Under the pieces are notes generated by a model. The model saw only the letters and a program-made list of their open reading frames with translations. It made no database searches and was not told where the DNA came from. DNA of 64,000 bases from Spongilla lacustris (Eukaryota; Porifera; Demospongiae; Spongillida; Spongillidae). Where the stretch lies: positions 29,182,562-29,246,561 of the forward strand of contig OX442415.1 in assembly GCA_949361645.1 (NCBI GenBank). Direction: 5' to 3'. Shown here piece by piece: positions 45,077-55,976 of this stretch (position 1 is its first letter; each line of letters opens with the position of its first letter). The translations under genes and the position numbers were made by a program.

Positions 45077-45242
45077 GAATAGACCCTTCTCGCCTAGAGA
45101 TGAGGAATTTGATAGCACATCCGGAGGCAACCACAACCAAGTGAAAACGGCATCCGGAGGCAGCCACAGCGATATGAATCAAATTAAGTTCAAAGCTTGA
45201 TCCTTGCTATCACATTCCTGATCTTACGCGAGAAGGGTCTAT
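45077..45242. mobile_element. MITE with ~45-bp inverted ends
   Basis: AATAGACCCTTCTCGC at the left matches the inverse of the right end, and homology continues through GAGGAATTTGATAGCA. A related piece with GGATGTGCTATCAAATTCCTC occurs at about 29600 and 38640 in the SD2 copies. Confidence 0.8.
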
Positions 45243-46603
45243 TCACTGACACTTGAAGATCATCTCAACATTACATTTAGATCTGAGAATTAGATGGTAT
45301 TATTATACAAGTCATGCCCAGTTGTAAGCGCTAAAGAGTAATCCTGATGTCGGTGAAACTGCTCACTCTCATTCTTAATGAACAACGTTGGTTTTAAAAC
45401 TGATAAGACTTGGTCTTAGCACACATCACAGATTTGAACAGAAGTCACCATGACTCAAAATACACATACATACCGGTTGAGAGCCATATCTACAGTTCCT
45501 ATGACATTGAATACTGTTGAAAAGAATGCTCAAACAGTTCGGCACTTTTTTTCACACACACACACACATCGGTAACTAAATAGCACACTAAGAATTAAGC
45601 CTTAGGCTTCAATATTAGTAGATGCTGTAGGCAGTATACACGCGGCTTCTCTAGTGTTACGGGCATGTACCAGTTAGAGCTAGCTGAAAGGATGTATAGT
45701 TTGCTTGATGCATGGACTGCACCAATGTGTGCGTGTACCCGTTTATAGGCCTTGCGTACATTGTATGCCAATAGGCACCCAGTCGTTCGTGCCTTTAACT
45801 CACCAACCATTTGCATCGAAGACATTCTCCAGTGTGGTTTTGTATAACGTAAGGCGAATGACAATCTCGATCTCGTCCACAACACGTAGCAAGAACGCTA
45901 ATTGGTGCGCACCGCCCGTATGAATGACCTACGGCGGGTGTATGTTTTCTTTTACGAAGAGATAGTAATACGGCTAGTTCATTTCTAAAAGCGAGAGATA
46001 AGCAGCCGCAGGTACGGTAGTATCTATGATTTCACAAGGACGCTAAATTTAAAAAACAAAGCAATTCGAGGGGGTGGGGCTCAGTGGCACGTGATAATAT
46101 GCAAGTTGAAGGGGTGGAGCTAATATGGTGCTTTAATGGTTGCGTCACTAGTCTCGGAACGGGACGAGCGTATGCAATGAAGTGTAACGAGTGCGCATGC
46201 GTAACCGTGGTGAAATAGTTGTTGCCTCTTACTTTCAGTTTAAAAGGTGATAAAAATATGATTATTTTGATTTTGGCTTCGAAACGTGTGACTAAACATG
46301 GTTTCACTTTTAAAGTTGTTAATTTGTTGTGTTTATTAAAGTTAATTAAGCATAGTTAATAACTTGTAAATAAAATGATGTAAACACATTTGCCTAACCT
46401 CAAGTTGTTAGTTTCTAAATATTAGATTTTTTTCGTACTCCTATCAAAAGTTATTCCCGTTCAAAAGCATTGCGTTCTTTCGTGGACACCCGGTATAAAG
46501 ATGGCTAAGCTTGTGACATGTCATTCTACATCCTCATAATCTGACACTGAAAACTTTCTCGATGATCATGAAAATGATGGCGTTCGATTATACTTACCTT
46601 GCC
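45243..46603. other. No gene recognised
   Basis: Low-complexity and AT-rich sequence up to the scaffold gap. A minus-strand ORF at 45885-45595 has no recognised motif. Confidence 0.4.
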
Positions 46604-46803
46604 NNNNNNNNNNNNNNNNNNNNNNNNNNNNNNNNNNNNNNNNNNNNNNNNNNNNNNNNNNNNNNNNNNNNNNNNNNNNNNNNNNNNNNNNNNNNNNNNN
46701 NNNNNNNNNNNNNNNNNNNNNNNNNNNNNNNNNNNNNNNNNNNNNNNNNNNNNNNNNNNNNNNNNNNNNNNNNNNNNNNNNNNNNNNNNNNNNNNNNNNN
46801 NNN
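46604..46803. other. Assembly gap (200 N)
   Basis: Exactly 200 N characters, a conventional scaffold gap of unknown true size. Open frames crossing it are artefacts. Confidence 0.99.
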
Positions 46804-47400
46804 CCCTCTCCCTCCTCCCTCCCCTCTCCCTCCCCACTCCCTCCCCCTCCCCTCTCCCTCCTCTCTACTTGCCTCCCCTCCCTCCCCTCTCCCTCCTCCC
46901 TCCCCCTCCCCTCTCCTCCTCCCTCTCCATCCTCTCTAGTTGCCTCCCCTCCCTCCCCCTCCCCTCTCCCTCCTCCCTCTCCATCCTCTCTACTTGCCTC
47001 CCCTCTACACCCCTCCCCTCCTCTCCACTCTCCTCCCCTCTCCTCCCCTTCTCCCCCCTCTCCTCCCCCTCCTCCCCTTCTCCTCCCCTCCTTTCCCCTC
47101 TCCTCCTCTCCCCTCTCCTCTACTCCTCTCCCCTCTCCTCCCCTCCTCTCCCCTCTCCTCCTCTCCTCCACTCCTCCTCTCCTCCACTCCTCTCCCCTCT
47201 CCTCTCCTCCTCTCCCCTCTCATCCCCACTGCTCCTCTCCTCTCCCCTCCTCTCCCTCCCCCTCTCCTCCCCCTTTCCTCCCCCTCTCCTCCCCTTTCCC
47301 TCTCCCCTCCTCTCCTCTCCCTCCCCTTCTCCTCCCCCTTCCCTCCCCCTCTCCTCCCCTTTCCCTCCCCCTCTCCTCTCCTCTCCCTCCCATTCTCCCT
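46804..47400. repeat. CT-rich (polypyrimidine) satellite
   Basis: Irregular repeats of CCCCTCTCCTC with a higher-order unit containing CCATCCTCTCTACTTGCCTC in the first 200 bp. It probably caused the assembly gap next to it. Strong strand asymmetry makes long false ORFs on both strands. Confidence 0.95.
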
Positions 47401-48360
47401 TGTTGTTACACTTTCCCTTCTATTCACTGTACTACACTAATGCCAGTCTGTTGGTTCTCCTTAATAATTCTGTTTACACTTATAACTACACTGTCAAAGT
47501 ACTGCTCATACACATCACAAGCACCTACAGTGGCTTATAGTAACTCTGAACATTGATAGAATGCCCTCCTTTTCTTCCCTGTAGCCACCAAAAGACTTCC
47601 ATAGACTCTGCAATGCTTCTGGAGCTGGTCTCTGTGGTGTTACATCTAGGCTATGTGACCGAACAAAGCAACTGAAGCCGCATTATTCATAGCAAAGCAA
47701 AACCGTTTATTGTGTGATGAAAAAAAAAGTATGGCTGCATCTGAATGGTGTTTCTGTACACCTAATTGTGTGTAGTTGACGATGCGGCATACCAACCGTC
47801 TTGAGAATTTGTCTGTGCTTGGTGTTTTCATCCTAAAGTTACCCCTCTCCCTTACGATATCCGAATATAAATTGGCTGCGCGTTATTAAGGATTGCGATG
47901 TAAAGAGTGCGCATATGGTATAGTCTTTACTACGACGATAAACCAGTTAAATGGGAGGGATCAACGGCCATTCGATGGTAAAATGAACAAGATACAGCTC
48001 TCTCAAAAAACGCCATTTTAATGAGGCCATGGCGCATCTTGCCGCAATGGATTTTTTTAGTTTACGGTATTGTCTAATTATGGACCCTTTTGTCCACCCG
48101 CAGAGGGCAGTGATGTACATACATACATATCTATTAATTTAATAATTATTGTTTCCAATGCCTAAAATTTATTAATATGACGGGCATGCACGGCCATTCC
48201 TCCGTCAGCAGCACAGCTGCAAGTGTGTCAAGGGATCGCTCGCTCTGCCATCGTTACGTATGGTCTCTACTGAAAGCGTCTACAGTGACTACACACGGTG
48301 AAGGTTGTTGGAAGCTTCAATCTATACATGGAGCCGTTTCACGGATTTGTTGTTAGCGAC
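47401..48360. other. No gene recognised
   Basis: AT-rich region. Near 48369 a short frame MSRCSLCES meets a GTAAGC donor and could be a first exon, but no following exon was established. Confidence 0.4.
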
Positions 48361-48682
48361 TATTAGTATGTCGCGCTGTTCTCTGTGTGAATCGGTAAGC
48401 GAGTGATTGTGTCAGTCTCTTTTCGGTTTAGTGGTATTTCGCTTGCCAAGTTCCTTGAATTTGCTCATCTTGTACCTCTTATTAGAGCGCATCTGCACCG
48501 TGTGATCTGATTGAGGGTACTAATAGTGACGGCCCGTGGGGAAGAATTGGTAAAAAAGGAGAAAGCGATGGAGATAGACAGGTTATATGAGGACGAGGTG
48601 TTGTCTTGAGTTGGATGCTGGCCAGAGGTATATCTCTGTGTGGCTAAGTGCGTTAAGAACATATAGGCCTATCATTTATTCA

Positions 48683-49080
48683 CACAGGCTAATTCATCAT
48701 CAAAACACCAGTGCGCTTGGTGTTGTCATTTATGGAGTCTTGCAACTTGGATGCGTGTGGCTACGTGAGTACTAGTGGACTTGATAACAGCACAGGCTAA
48801 CTTTTGGATATCAAAACACCAGTGCGCTGGAGTCTTGCAACATGGATGTGTGTGGTTACGCCGGTGAGTTGACTTGATAACAGCATTTTTTCACACAGAC
48901 TAACTCTTTTGGATATCAAAACACCAGTGTGCTTGGTGTTGTAATTTATGGAGTCCTGCAACTTGGATGTGTGTGGCTACGTGAGTTGACTTGATAACAG
49001 CATTTATTTTTCACACAGGCTAACTCTTTTGGATATCAAAACACCAGTGTGCTTGGTGTTGTCGTCGTGACTTGGATGTG
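48683..49080 (+). repeat. Four tandem ~110-bp exon-like units
   Basis: Units start at about 48683, 48792, 48894 and 49014. Each begins after an acceptor-like CACACAG, contains ATCAAAACACCAGTG and, except for a shortened last unit, CTTGCAACTTGGATG-like sequence, and ends at a donor-like GTGAGT. One frame reads HQNTSALGVVIYGVLQLGCV in the first unit and NTSVLGVVIYGVLQLGCVWL in the third. Frames shift between units. This may be a tandem exon duplication or a satellite that captured an exon. Confidence 0.7.
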
Positions 49081-49710
49081 AGTTGAATTAATAATGGTAA
49101 ATATCCAGGGTGTTGATTTGTCTTACAGCTTTCCAAATGACCAGTGACACTGCAAGGTACGTGAACATATGTTGGTGGTAATGCTTCTGCTATCCAGCAC
49201 AGGGTTGTACACAGACCATCAAGGCTGTTGAGTGGATGCAAAGTATCCGTCCATTGCTCCGGTGGAGTATGCTACTTCGAGGACATGGTGATCGCAGTGC
49301 CAATAGAAGGAGAGAGAACAGAACAAGGGATTCAATAGAATAGTTTATTATTGTGATGCAATCTGTATTGTTTTAATAAAAATTTTTGAATGCCTAAAAA
49401 GGAGGTAATATTGATACCTTAAAAGGTAATATCCTCTTGGGCCAATATTGTAATAACAGCATTGGGCCAATACTTTGGTATATCATGCTTGGCACAATAC
49501 TGCTATCATGGTTGGATCAACACTTTATCAGTGTTATATCAATATTGTGTACACATGTTTGGGTCATGTTCCCCTAAATCATTGAACCAATGCTGATACC
49601 CATGTTGCCTACCAAGGATGATATCATCCTGATCCAATAATGCGTCAATATTGGTCCAATTATTGATTTCTCGCTGTGTACGTTTGGGTCTGGGTACGAG
49701 ACTAGGCAAG

Positions 49711-50289
49711 ATGGGTGTCGATCTTGCTACGTACAGGGCAAGGATCGGGGCGTTTGTTAGCCGTAGAAACGTTAGCTGTGGGGACGAGAAGCACAGGCCA
49801 ATCAATGTGACGCGAAGGTGGAGAGGAAAGGATGCCTGCAAAGATAGAGAATATTGTTACCAGGACAATCTCAAATACGTAATAGCGAGGATGTCCTTTC
49901 GTTTGGAGAAGTGTTTTTACAGTTTGGACGCCCACATCTACACTAATGTAGAATTTGGTAGTAAACATCGATCGACGTCAAACGAGGTGAGTGTTCAGTC
50001 TCGCATGCAGGCCAGGCCTACTTCGTTAACTTATTGCGGACCTCCTGGTCCCCAGTGGTCTGGCTTGCGAGACTAGTGCGTGTTCAAGTGCATGCGTTTT
50101 ACGTGTAGGCCCTATTTTATTCGATTGTGTTTTTTAAAACAGGTATACAGAGCGGTTGGAAAGGTCCTACTGACGTTGGTGGTGTCTATAAGGCAGCTAC
50201 TGATATTATCCGGAGATGTAGAGCTGAACCCCGGACCGTTAGGACAGCACGGTGATGGTGAGGTGACCTGTGCCACTAATGTACCCTAA
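49711..50289 (+). CDS. Two-exon gene with a 2A-like (StopGo) peptide
   Basis: Exon 1 (49711-49986, 92 codons) starts MGVDLATYRARIGAFVSRRN and ends at a GTGAGT donor. Exon 2 (50143-50289) follows AAAACAG in phase 0 and reads VYRAVGKVLLTLVVSIRQLL then ILSGDVELNPGP, a perfect match to the 2A consensus D-V/I-E-x-N-P-G-P at 50212-50238, followed by 16 residues and a stop. 2A sequences make the ribosome skip a peptide bond between G and P. They are known at the N-terminus of some non-LTR retrotransposon proteins and of sea urchin and sponge immune-receptor genes. The gene may continue by splicing at a GTGAGG donor just after (about 50258). Whether it belongs to a host gene or a LINE is open. Confidence 0.68.
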
Positions 50290-51449
50290 ACAGTTAAACA
50301 ATGTATGCTTATAACTCATTGCGCTACTAACGGGGGTAGTCTGTAGAACTGCCTGACAAGTGCTGCATGCACAGAGTAGCGCACAAAGATGCGCGAGACG
50401 CGCACAAAGACAAGTGGGAAGAGCACAGTAAATCCGCTCACATGCAGCACTACGCATGCACTACAAAAGGAAAGTAGGCTCAGTGTCATTTTCGTGGGCA
50501 GTAGTGGCGGTGGCAGAAGCTACAGAAGATGCACAGTTGGCAGCAATACCTATATGACTATTCAGAGGCTGCATGCATGCCACTGAGTGGAAAATGGGAC
50601 AACCCGCATGAGTCTGCATGAGTGAGCGAATGCTCCAGGCGAGGTGGAAACTGAGGCGGCTGATCGAGACCATTGCTCAAATAGCTACCAGGTTGATGGG
50701 TCGAGACATTGAGGAAGAAAGTGATGGAGACACTGATCCAAATAATATAGAACCCGTAATTTAATTACCATGCATGTGCCACTTGAAGGGGCTAAACGGA
50801 GTGCCTTGAGCCTTGCTCAGGTGAGGAATAATATAGCTTTGTTTACTGAATTCGAAGCTGGCTACAGGGCACTTTTGCTGCGGTTTAAGCTGTGCACAGT
50901 TTACATACACAAATACATTCATTTGACCATTCATTTTAATGTTTAATTGCCACCAACTCAATGCTCAAACATTACGTGGTAACAATTGTTCATCATACTA
51001 ATTCAGTACCCCATTTGTCCCTTTTCGTGGATGGACTGCTTCATATAGAGGCTTGTCACTTCCTAAAGCACATGGCCTGTCACGGCTGATTTTGTCCTAT
51101 CCTGAAATGGTCCTAGGACCGTTTCAGGCAGCCGGCGGACTATTACAGGCTTTGCTTAATTTGGTCCTAGGACCAAAACAGGCTGCCTCATTTGGTCCTA
51201 TGCTGCTCATTTTGGTCCTATATAGGCGGACAAAAGCAAGCAGCCTGATTTGGTCCTAGGACCGAAACAGACTGCCTAATTTGACTCTACGCTGCTGTTA
51301 TTATACAGGCGGACAAAGACAAATTCAAACTGATTACTTCACGCAGAATAAGTAATTGTACCCCACCCATAGCTTAGTGGTATGACAAACATTTGTGGAA
51401 ATATGACACTACAAAAACCAGGCTGATGGAGTAGCCTGTTGAGGAGAGT
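50290..51449. other. Unassigned region with palindromic repeats
   Basis: A plus-strand frame at about 50625-50763 (MLQARWKLRRLIETIAQIA, then an acidic tail and stop) could be a terminal exon of the 2A gene, but splice links were not established. A repeat cluster occupies 51086-51310. Confidence 0.4.
51086..51310. repeat. Cluster of TTTGGTCCTAGGACC palindromes
   Basis: The palindromic core GGTCCTAGGACC occurs at about 51110, 51171 and 51252, with half-sites (TTTGGTCCTAT) at 51087, 51190 and 51212, alternating with CAGGCTGCC / GGCGGAC. Spacing is about 60-80 bp. Confidence 0.85.
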
Positions 51450-52480
51450 CTAGGCATAGTGATGGTGGAGTGGATTGCCTTTTACCACCTTTCCTTTCTT
51501 TAGCTCCTCGGCACCATTGAGGAGTAGATTGGCCCTGGCATGTTTAGCATCATTCTGCTGATTTTGCTTTTTCTAAAGACAATAAAAGAGCAAATAAAAA
51601 CAAGTTAAGTTAACCAACATTTTATACCTGTGCAGAAAGAATGTCTTTCTTGACGATTTGCAACATTTCCTGCCTTTCACTGCACAACACCGTCATGTCA
51701 GTGCTCAGGTACATTTTCCTGGTTGGCAACACGAAACAGAGCTGTTGCGAAACGTGAGATAGTGTAGCAAGTGGACTCAGACGTGTTGTAAGTAGACGTT
51801 CTAAATCAATAAATTCTTCACACTGTTCTTTCAGTCCTGTAAGTGATTTAGTGCTTTAACAAGCATCCACTGCAATGTTTGATTAAACATTTTGTCAAGA
51901 CTGTTTTATTTATATATACAATGATACAAATAAACAAAATAATCCTTTGATGCACCTGTGGATGGTAGTGTAAGTATAATTAAAAGTTCATCCTTTTAAC
52001 ATTCTTGAATTCAGAACCATTATCAGTATTCATGACTCAAGGCAATTCCATTTGCATAAAATTCTATTTCAATGGATATGTACGATATATAACCTTGTGG
52101 AGTGCATTGGCTACTTGATGGGCCTCTTTGCTGGATGTAAGAACAGCTTCAACTGACCTAGAGAAATAATCACTCAAAGCAACGATGTATCTAACAAAAA
52201 GGGTGCATACCATACATCAGAATGAATGCTTAATTACAGCATAAAGTATGCAACATTTGATACTCACATACAAACACACCCCCATGTGGACATACCTATT
52301 ACTATATGATACCATGTTGTAGGATGCAGTTCATAAGTAATTTAATTACCAGTCTTGCAGAATTCCTTTGACTGACGCACTTCACATTCAGGATGATACC
52401 TTTAGAAAATATCAATTCCAACCAAAAAGAGCCTACCAGTTTAATGACTTCTTTGTTAAGCCCTTTCCATGTGCATCATT
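51450..52480 (-). CDS. Multi-exon gene of unknown function (at least four terminal exons)
   Basis: On the minus strand, exons 52399-52350 (YHPECEVRQSKEFCKT), 52152-52084 (VEAVLTSSKEAHQVANALHK), 51836-51628 (LKEQCEEFIDLERLLTTRLS through QIVKKDILSAQ) and 51572-51450 (KKQNQQNDAKHARANLLLNG to HHHYA-stop) join without frame conflict. Donors are GTAATT, GTACAT and GTATAA; acceptors are all AG. A further 5' exon ending at 52437 (KGLTKKSLNW) fits the phase, but its start is unclear near 52480. Composition is helical and charged, with heptad-like leucines in the third exon. No domain was recognised. The 52084 donor is weak (an alternative GTTATA breaks the frame). The 5' end is probably lost or beyond the element at 52737. 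Confidence 0.6.
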
Positions 52481-52736
52481 CTCTTACCCTCTGAATTGTT
52501 CTTTTTATGTCCCAAAGTCCCGAGGTAGGGTCACAAATTAGCTTTACAATCTGTGTTTTGGGTAATTACATGTAAGTGTCACTGACTGTGGCTTTTCAAA
52601 TTATGCACAGGATAAATTTCATACATAGTGGATTGTTAATAAAGCTGGGTAGAGTGGCTCCCTATATTTTTGCTATCCTTACAATTTAGTTAATAGCGCC
52701 CTATGCCTATATGGTTGATGAAACCATGACCTGAAA

Positions 52737-53395
52737 CTAGTTTGGTGTAGCCCAACCTTCGCATACTGCCAGAAGGTCGGGTACCAAACCCGCTCAGTTT
52801 TTATACAAGTTGCAACTTATCACCTAATCAACATACGCAAGTATTTATTCATTCAATGTACAAGAGAGTTGTATGGAGAGAACCGTAGTGCAGTGTGTGA
52901 TTGAGACGGCCATGGAACTAGGCTACTCTTCATTGAAGCCTGAACAGGTAGAAGGAACTGTAGCTATAATTAAAGGCAGGGATGTATTTGCTATTCTACC
53001 CACGGGTTTTGGTAAAAGCCTCTGTTATGCTTGCTTGCCAGTGGCACAAATTGTAGCTTCATGATGACAAGTTAGATGATCCTGTATTTGCAGTGCGCAT
53101 GCATGCCTGAGCCAAAGCCACATGACAAGCTAAACATTAAAGCTTATTGAGTACTGGAACTAAGAACTAATTACCAGCGCTGTGGGCAGCATACTTTTGC
53201 TTATTGTACACGGTTGTTTATCAGTACGAATTAAAGCCCCCTTGTGGTTTAAGACCATGTACAGATAAGAGCACGATTATCTTATTGCACCATGTGGTAT
53301 TATTTGTGAGCACCTTACTTCTGTACAAAAACTGTGTGGGTTTTGTACCCGACCTTCCGCTAGTACTAGTACGCGAAGATCGGGCTACGCCCAAC
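52737..53395. mobile_element. Element with AGTTGGGCGTAGCCC-type ends around a RecQ fragment
   Basis: The left end (TTTGGTGTAGCCCAACCTTC ... AGAAGGTCGGGTACCAAACC) and the right end (GGGTTTTGTACCCGACCTTC ... CGGGCTACGCCCAAC) are inverted copies of about 55 bp with mismatches. The same end sequence forms a solo hairpin at 53947-54013 and half-copies at 26733 and 36270. The interior holds the RecQ-like ORF. No target duplication was resolved. Confidence 0.65.
52873..53064 (+). CDS. RecQ-like helicase N-terminal fragment
   Basis: A 63-codon frame from ATG shows a Q-motif-like SSLKPEQVEG and Walker A in FAILPTGFGKSLCYACLP, then stops. It aligns by eye with the start of the helicase exon at 22405-22127. 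Length is far below any helicase and all motifs after I are missing, so it is a remnant or a non-functional first exon inside a transposable element. Confidence 0.7.
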   Translation: MERTVVQCVIETAMELGYSSLKPEQVEGTVAIIKGRDVFAILPTGFGKSLCYACLPVAQIVAS

Positions 53396-53573
53396 AACAC
53401 GCCTTACGTGCCAGCTAGGCTTCTTAATTGTAAAAGAAAACACAGTAAGCAGCTGGTCTCTATTCAGCAACTACTAGATAGCAACTCAACAGGTTAGCAA
53501 TAGATATAGCCAAATATAATGCGGCTCACTACTGGCGATCAATATCATCTCTGCGCTACAACGCATCCTTTCT
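53396..53573. other. Short spacer between elements
   Basis: No feature recognised. Confidence 0.4.
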
Positions 53574-54362
53574 CAGGCCCGTAGGCTGGTCGGGAGACGG
53601 GGGGGTTCGGGAAAGCAATAAGACGGAACTGATTAAGAGCGGGGGTGGGAGCAGGAGGGGGTGTAGTCCCCTCTCGCCCAGCTAGGGGGTATGGGGGAGA
53701 GCTGTAAGCTCCCCCATCGGGGTCTGGGGCTCCGCCCCAGCCGCTTTGCAACTTTTGCAAATTTTCAGCCACGAAAACATAGCATAATTGCATAGAAACA
53801 TGGATATAGCCCAGTTTGTGTTCCCGTTCAATAATGAAGTACATGTAGGTCTGGCTTGCGAGTTGCGAGTCTAAAGGCTGGCATACACGGGGCAACTTCC
53901 GGGCGATTTGTCGTATGCAACTCAAATGACTACATGTAACAGTATATGGTAGTTGGGCGTAGCCCAACCTTCGCGTATCCGCCAAAACGCGAAGGTCGGG
54001 CTACGCCCAACTAACAGTATATATGCATGGGTAAAAGTTCCGCAATTCTTGATCGTATGCGGAACTTTTACCCATAGTTGCACGGAACCCGTAATTTAAT
54101 GCACGGAACCCGTAATTTAATTCACGGACCCTCCGCCGCTGCTGTTTGTTGTGGGCGGGACGTGGGCGCCCCATTTTAGAATGGATGTCCCGCGGTTGCT
54201 AAGCCTGCATGTTTTGTGTGATCTTATTCTCGCGGGCTATAGGCTATAGCTATACATGTATAGAAGTTATGAATAAATTATTTTGATGGCAAGCGGAACT
54301 AGTTCTGACGAGCGGGGGGGGGTCGACCGAACCCACCGACCCCCCCCCAGCCTACGGGCCTG
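53574..54362. mobile_element. hAT5-like non-autonomous element with 5-bp TSD
   Basis: Ends CAGGCCCGTAGGCTGG and CCAGCCTACGGGCCTG are perfect inverted repeats. TTTCT is duplicated on both sides (53569-53573 and 54363-54367). The interior shares, in inverse orientation, the GGGGGAGCTTACAGCGCTCC-type block with 28855-28940. A 67-bp hairpin (53947-54013) of the TAGTTGGGCGTAGCCC family is nested in it. No transposase. Confidence 0.9.
53947..54013. repeat. Hairpin of TAGTTGGGCGTAGCCC ends
   Basis: About 30-bp arms meet at ATCCGCCAAAA. It looks like two ends of the 52737-53395 family joined head to head. Confidence 0.85.
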
Positions 54363-54440
54363 TTTCTCTCACTATAGGCTAGATTTGGTTAATAGCTTAC
54401 CACATATCTCCCTTTCCGATCCGTCTTCTTTTTCCTCCAG

Positions 54441-54745
54441 AAGATGATGATCGTCGTCGTGTCACAATATCGGAGATGGGACCAAAAAGTGACAAGAGGG
54501 ACGAAATCAGACGATCAATTTTAGTCCGCCCGGACCATTTCCGGTTGCCTATTTTGATCCGGGCCACTGCTCTGTCCTTCAAATGGGACAAAGCCTATTC
54601 CATCACCAGCAGTTACATCATATCACGGCTCACTTTAGCAGGGGTTCGAGCAGTGAGCCTCTGTCTTAGAGGATCCCGCATCAAATGGAGAAGTGGGCTG
54701 GGGTTTGATGATGGTGCTCCTCTGGCCTCATTCATGGAGCAATAA
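54441..54745 (+). CDS. Possible terminal exon, function unknown
   Basis: After a strong acceptor (TTCTTTTTCCTCCAG) a frame stays open for about 100 codons (DDDRRRVTISEMGPKSDKRD ... RLPILIRATALSFKWDKAYS ... ASFMEQ-stop). No family is recognised. The start falls 80 bp after the hAT5-like element. An overlapping minus-strand ORF exists, so this may be chance. Confidence 0.35.
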
Positions 54746-55328
54746 CTTAAGTATATCATCTAATTGTATGTATTTCATGTTTTATTGTTTTATTGTTAAT
54801 TCAGGTGTCAATTGTGACCTCTATCCCAGATTTTTTTAAATACTAATCATCCAATAGCTTAACTAATGGCGTTTACGATTTAATTTTCGTTGTTTCAAGA
54901 ATTAAACATTAGATTCATGGTTATCATTCATTAACATAGCTGGCACTGACTATTTCTTCTTGGCGGCTGTTGTCACATGACATGATAGTATAATGTGAAG
55001 AAAACATGGATGCACGAATCGATGCATGCAAAATAGAGGAAGTTCGATTTACTGCCAGCAATACTATTTCATTGTGCAGATTGCTAAATGATTGCAAGCT
55101 AAGCATTCTCCTGACCCTAATGGTTCACCCAGGAACATGAATCCTGTGTACCAATATCACATGAGCATGGTTATTGGTATAAATTCAAGCAAACATAGAG
55201 TCTAGAATTAATGTCAATTTTTTCCCCCTGATCTCCACTTTATATTGTTGTGCAGGATGTGTGATTTACAACTTCCAGTTGCATTTTTACAGCTATATTC
55301 CTAATGTTATAATGTCTTCTCACACCAG

Positions 55329-55621
55329 TACCACCTTCTCCTCCAATTGTACTGAAGGCTGAAAGGATAAAGACTACATCCATGACTATATCATGGCAGC
55401 CACCACATGATGTAAATGGTATTGTCAGAGGCTATCAAGTCAGCTACACCCCACATGGTGAAAAGGAATGTCTTTATGATGTTGTTGGGGACACTACCAG
55501 TACTGAGCTGACCTCTCTTAAACCACACACTGAAGGCACCATACTTGTGAGGGTCAAGACAATGGATTTTGGGGACTACAGCTTTCCAATTATTGTCAGC
55601 ACGCTTAAAGAGGATGAGTGA
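55329..55621 (+). CDS. Fibronectin type III domain exon
   Basis: After a CACACCAG acceptor the frame reads VPPSPPIVLKAERIKTTSMT, ISWQPPHDVNGIVRGYQVSY, ELTSLKPHTEGTILVRVKTM and ends KEDE-stop. The P-P...W-P-P...G-x-x-x-G-Y-x-V-x-Y...L-x-P-x-T order is the complete FN3 sandwich in one exon, as is usual in animal genes. It is the last exon of a gene whose earlier exons were not located on this side, or a captured single exon. An extracellular or receptor context is expected for FN3. Relation to the Roc-COR exon 7 kb downstream is unknown; a transposon lies between them. Confidence 0.75.
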
Positions 55622-55976
55622 TACGGTTGAATCTGATGTATTGAGGATTGCTAAATGAGCTCATCAAAGGCACACCAAGGATAGGGGGAAATGTAGGGTA
55701 TTAGGTTTGCCAGGTACCTTCAACCAGGGAATCCCAATCTGGTCAAATTGCACCCGGGAAGCACTATCGGATGTTCAAATCACTAAACGGCACCTTGCGC
55801 GCAATCGAAAAGACCAAGACATTATGTCACTCCTCCCCAGTCCACTTTATAGGCTGGACACCTTTGGCTCTGCACTTTGCATTTCGAGCATCACTAAATA
55901 TTGCCTGAAGCATCCATGGTTGCAGCCACTGGTCCATTTTTAACTAGGCAGACCACATTTTTAGGAAGTGTATCTA

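Noticed and set aside
46599..47540. Long proline/serine/leucine-rich ORF across the gap and its arginine/glycine-rich shadow on the other strand
   Set aside because: Spans 200 Ns and a CT satellite; composition follows directly from the repeat.
51360..51400. CCCACCCATAGCTTAGTGG as the start of a tRNA
   Set aside because: No matching acceptor stem, anticodon arm or T arm could be folded downstream.
52480..52570. Additional exon (IVKLICDPTSGLWDIKRTIQ) for the minus-strand gene
   Set aside because: Acceptor and donor exist, but joining it to the next exon needs a 25-nt intron, which is implausibly short.
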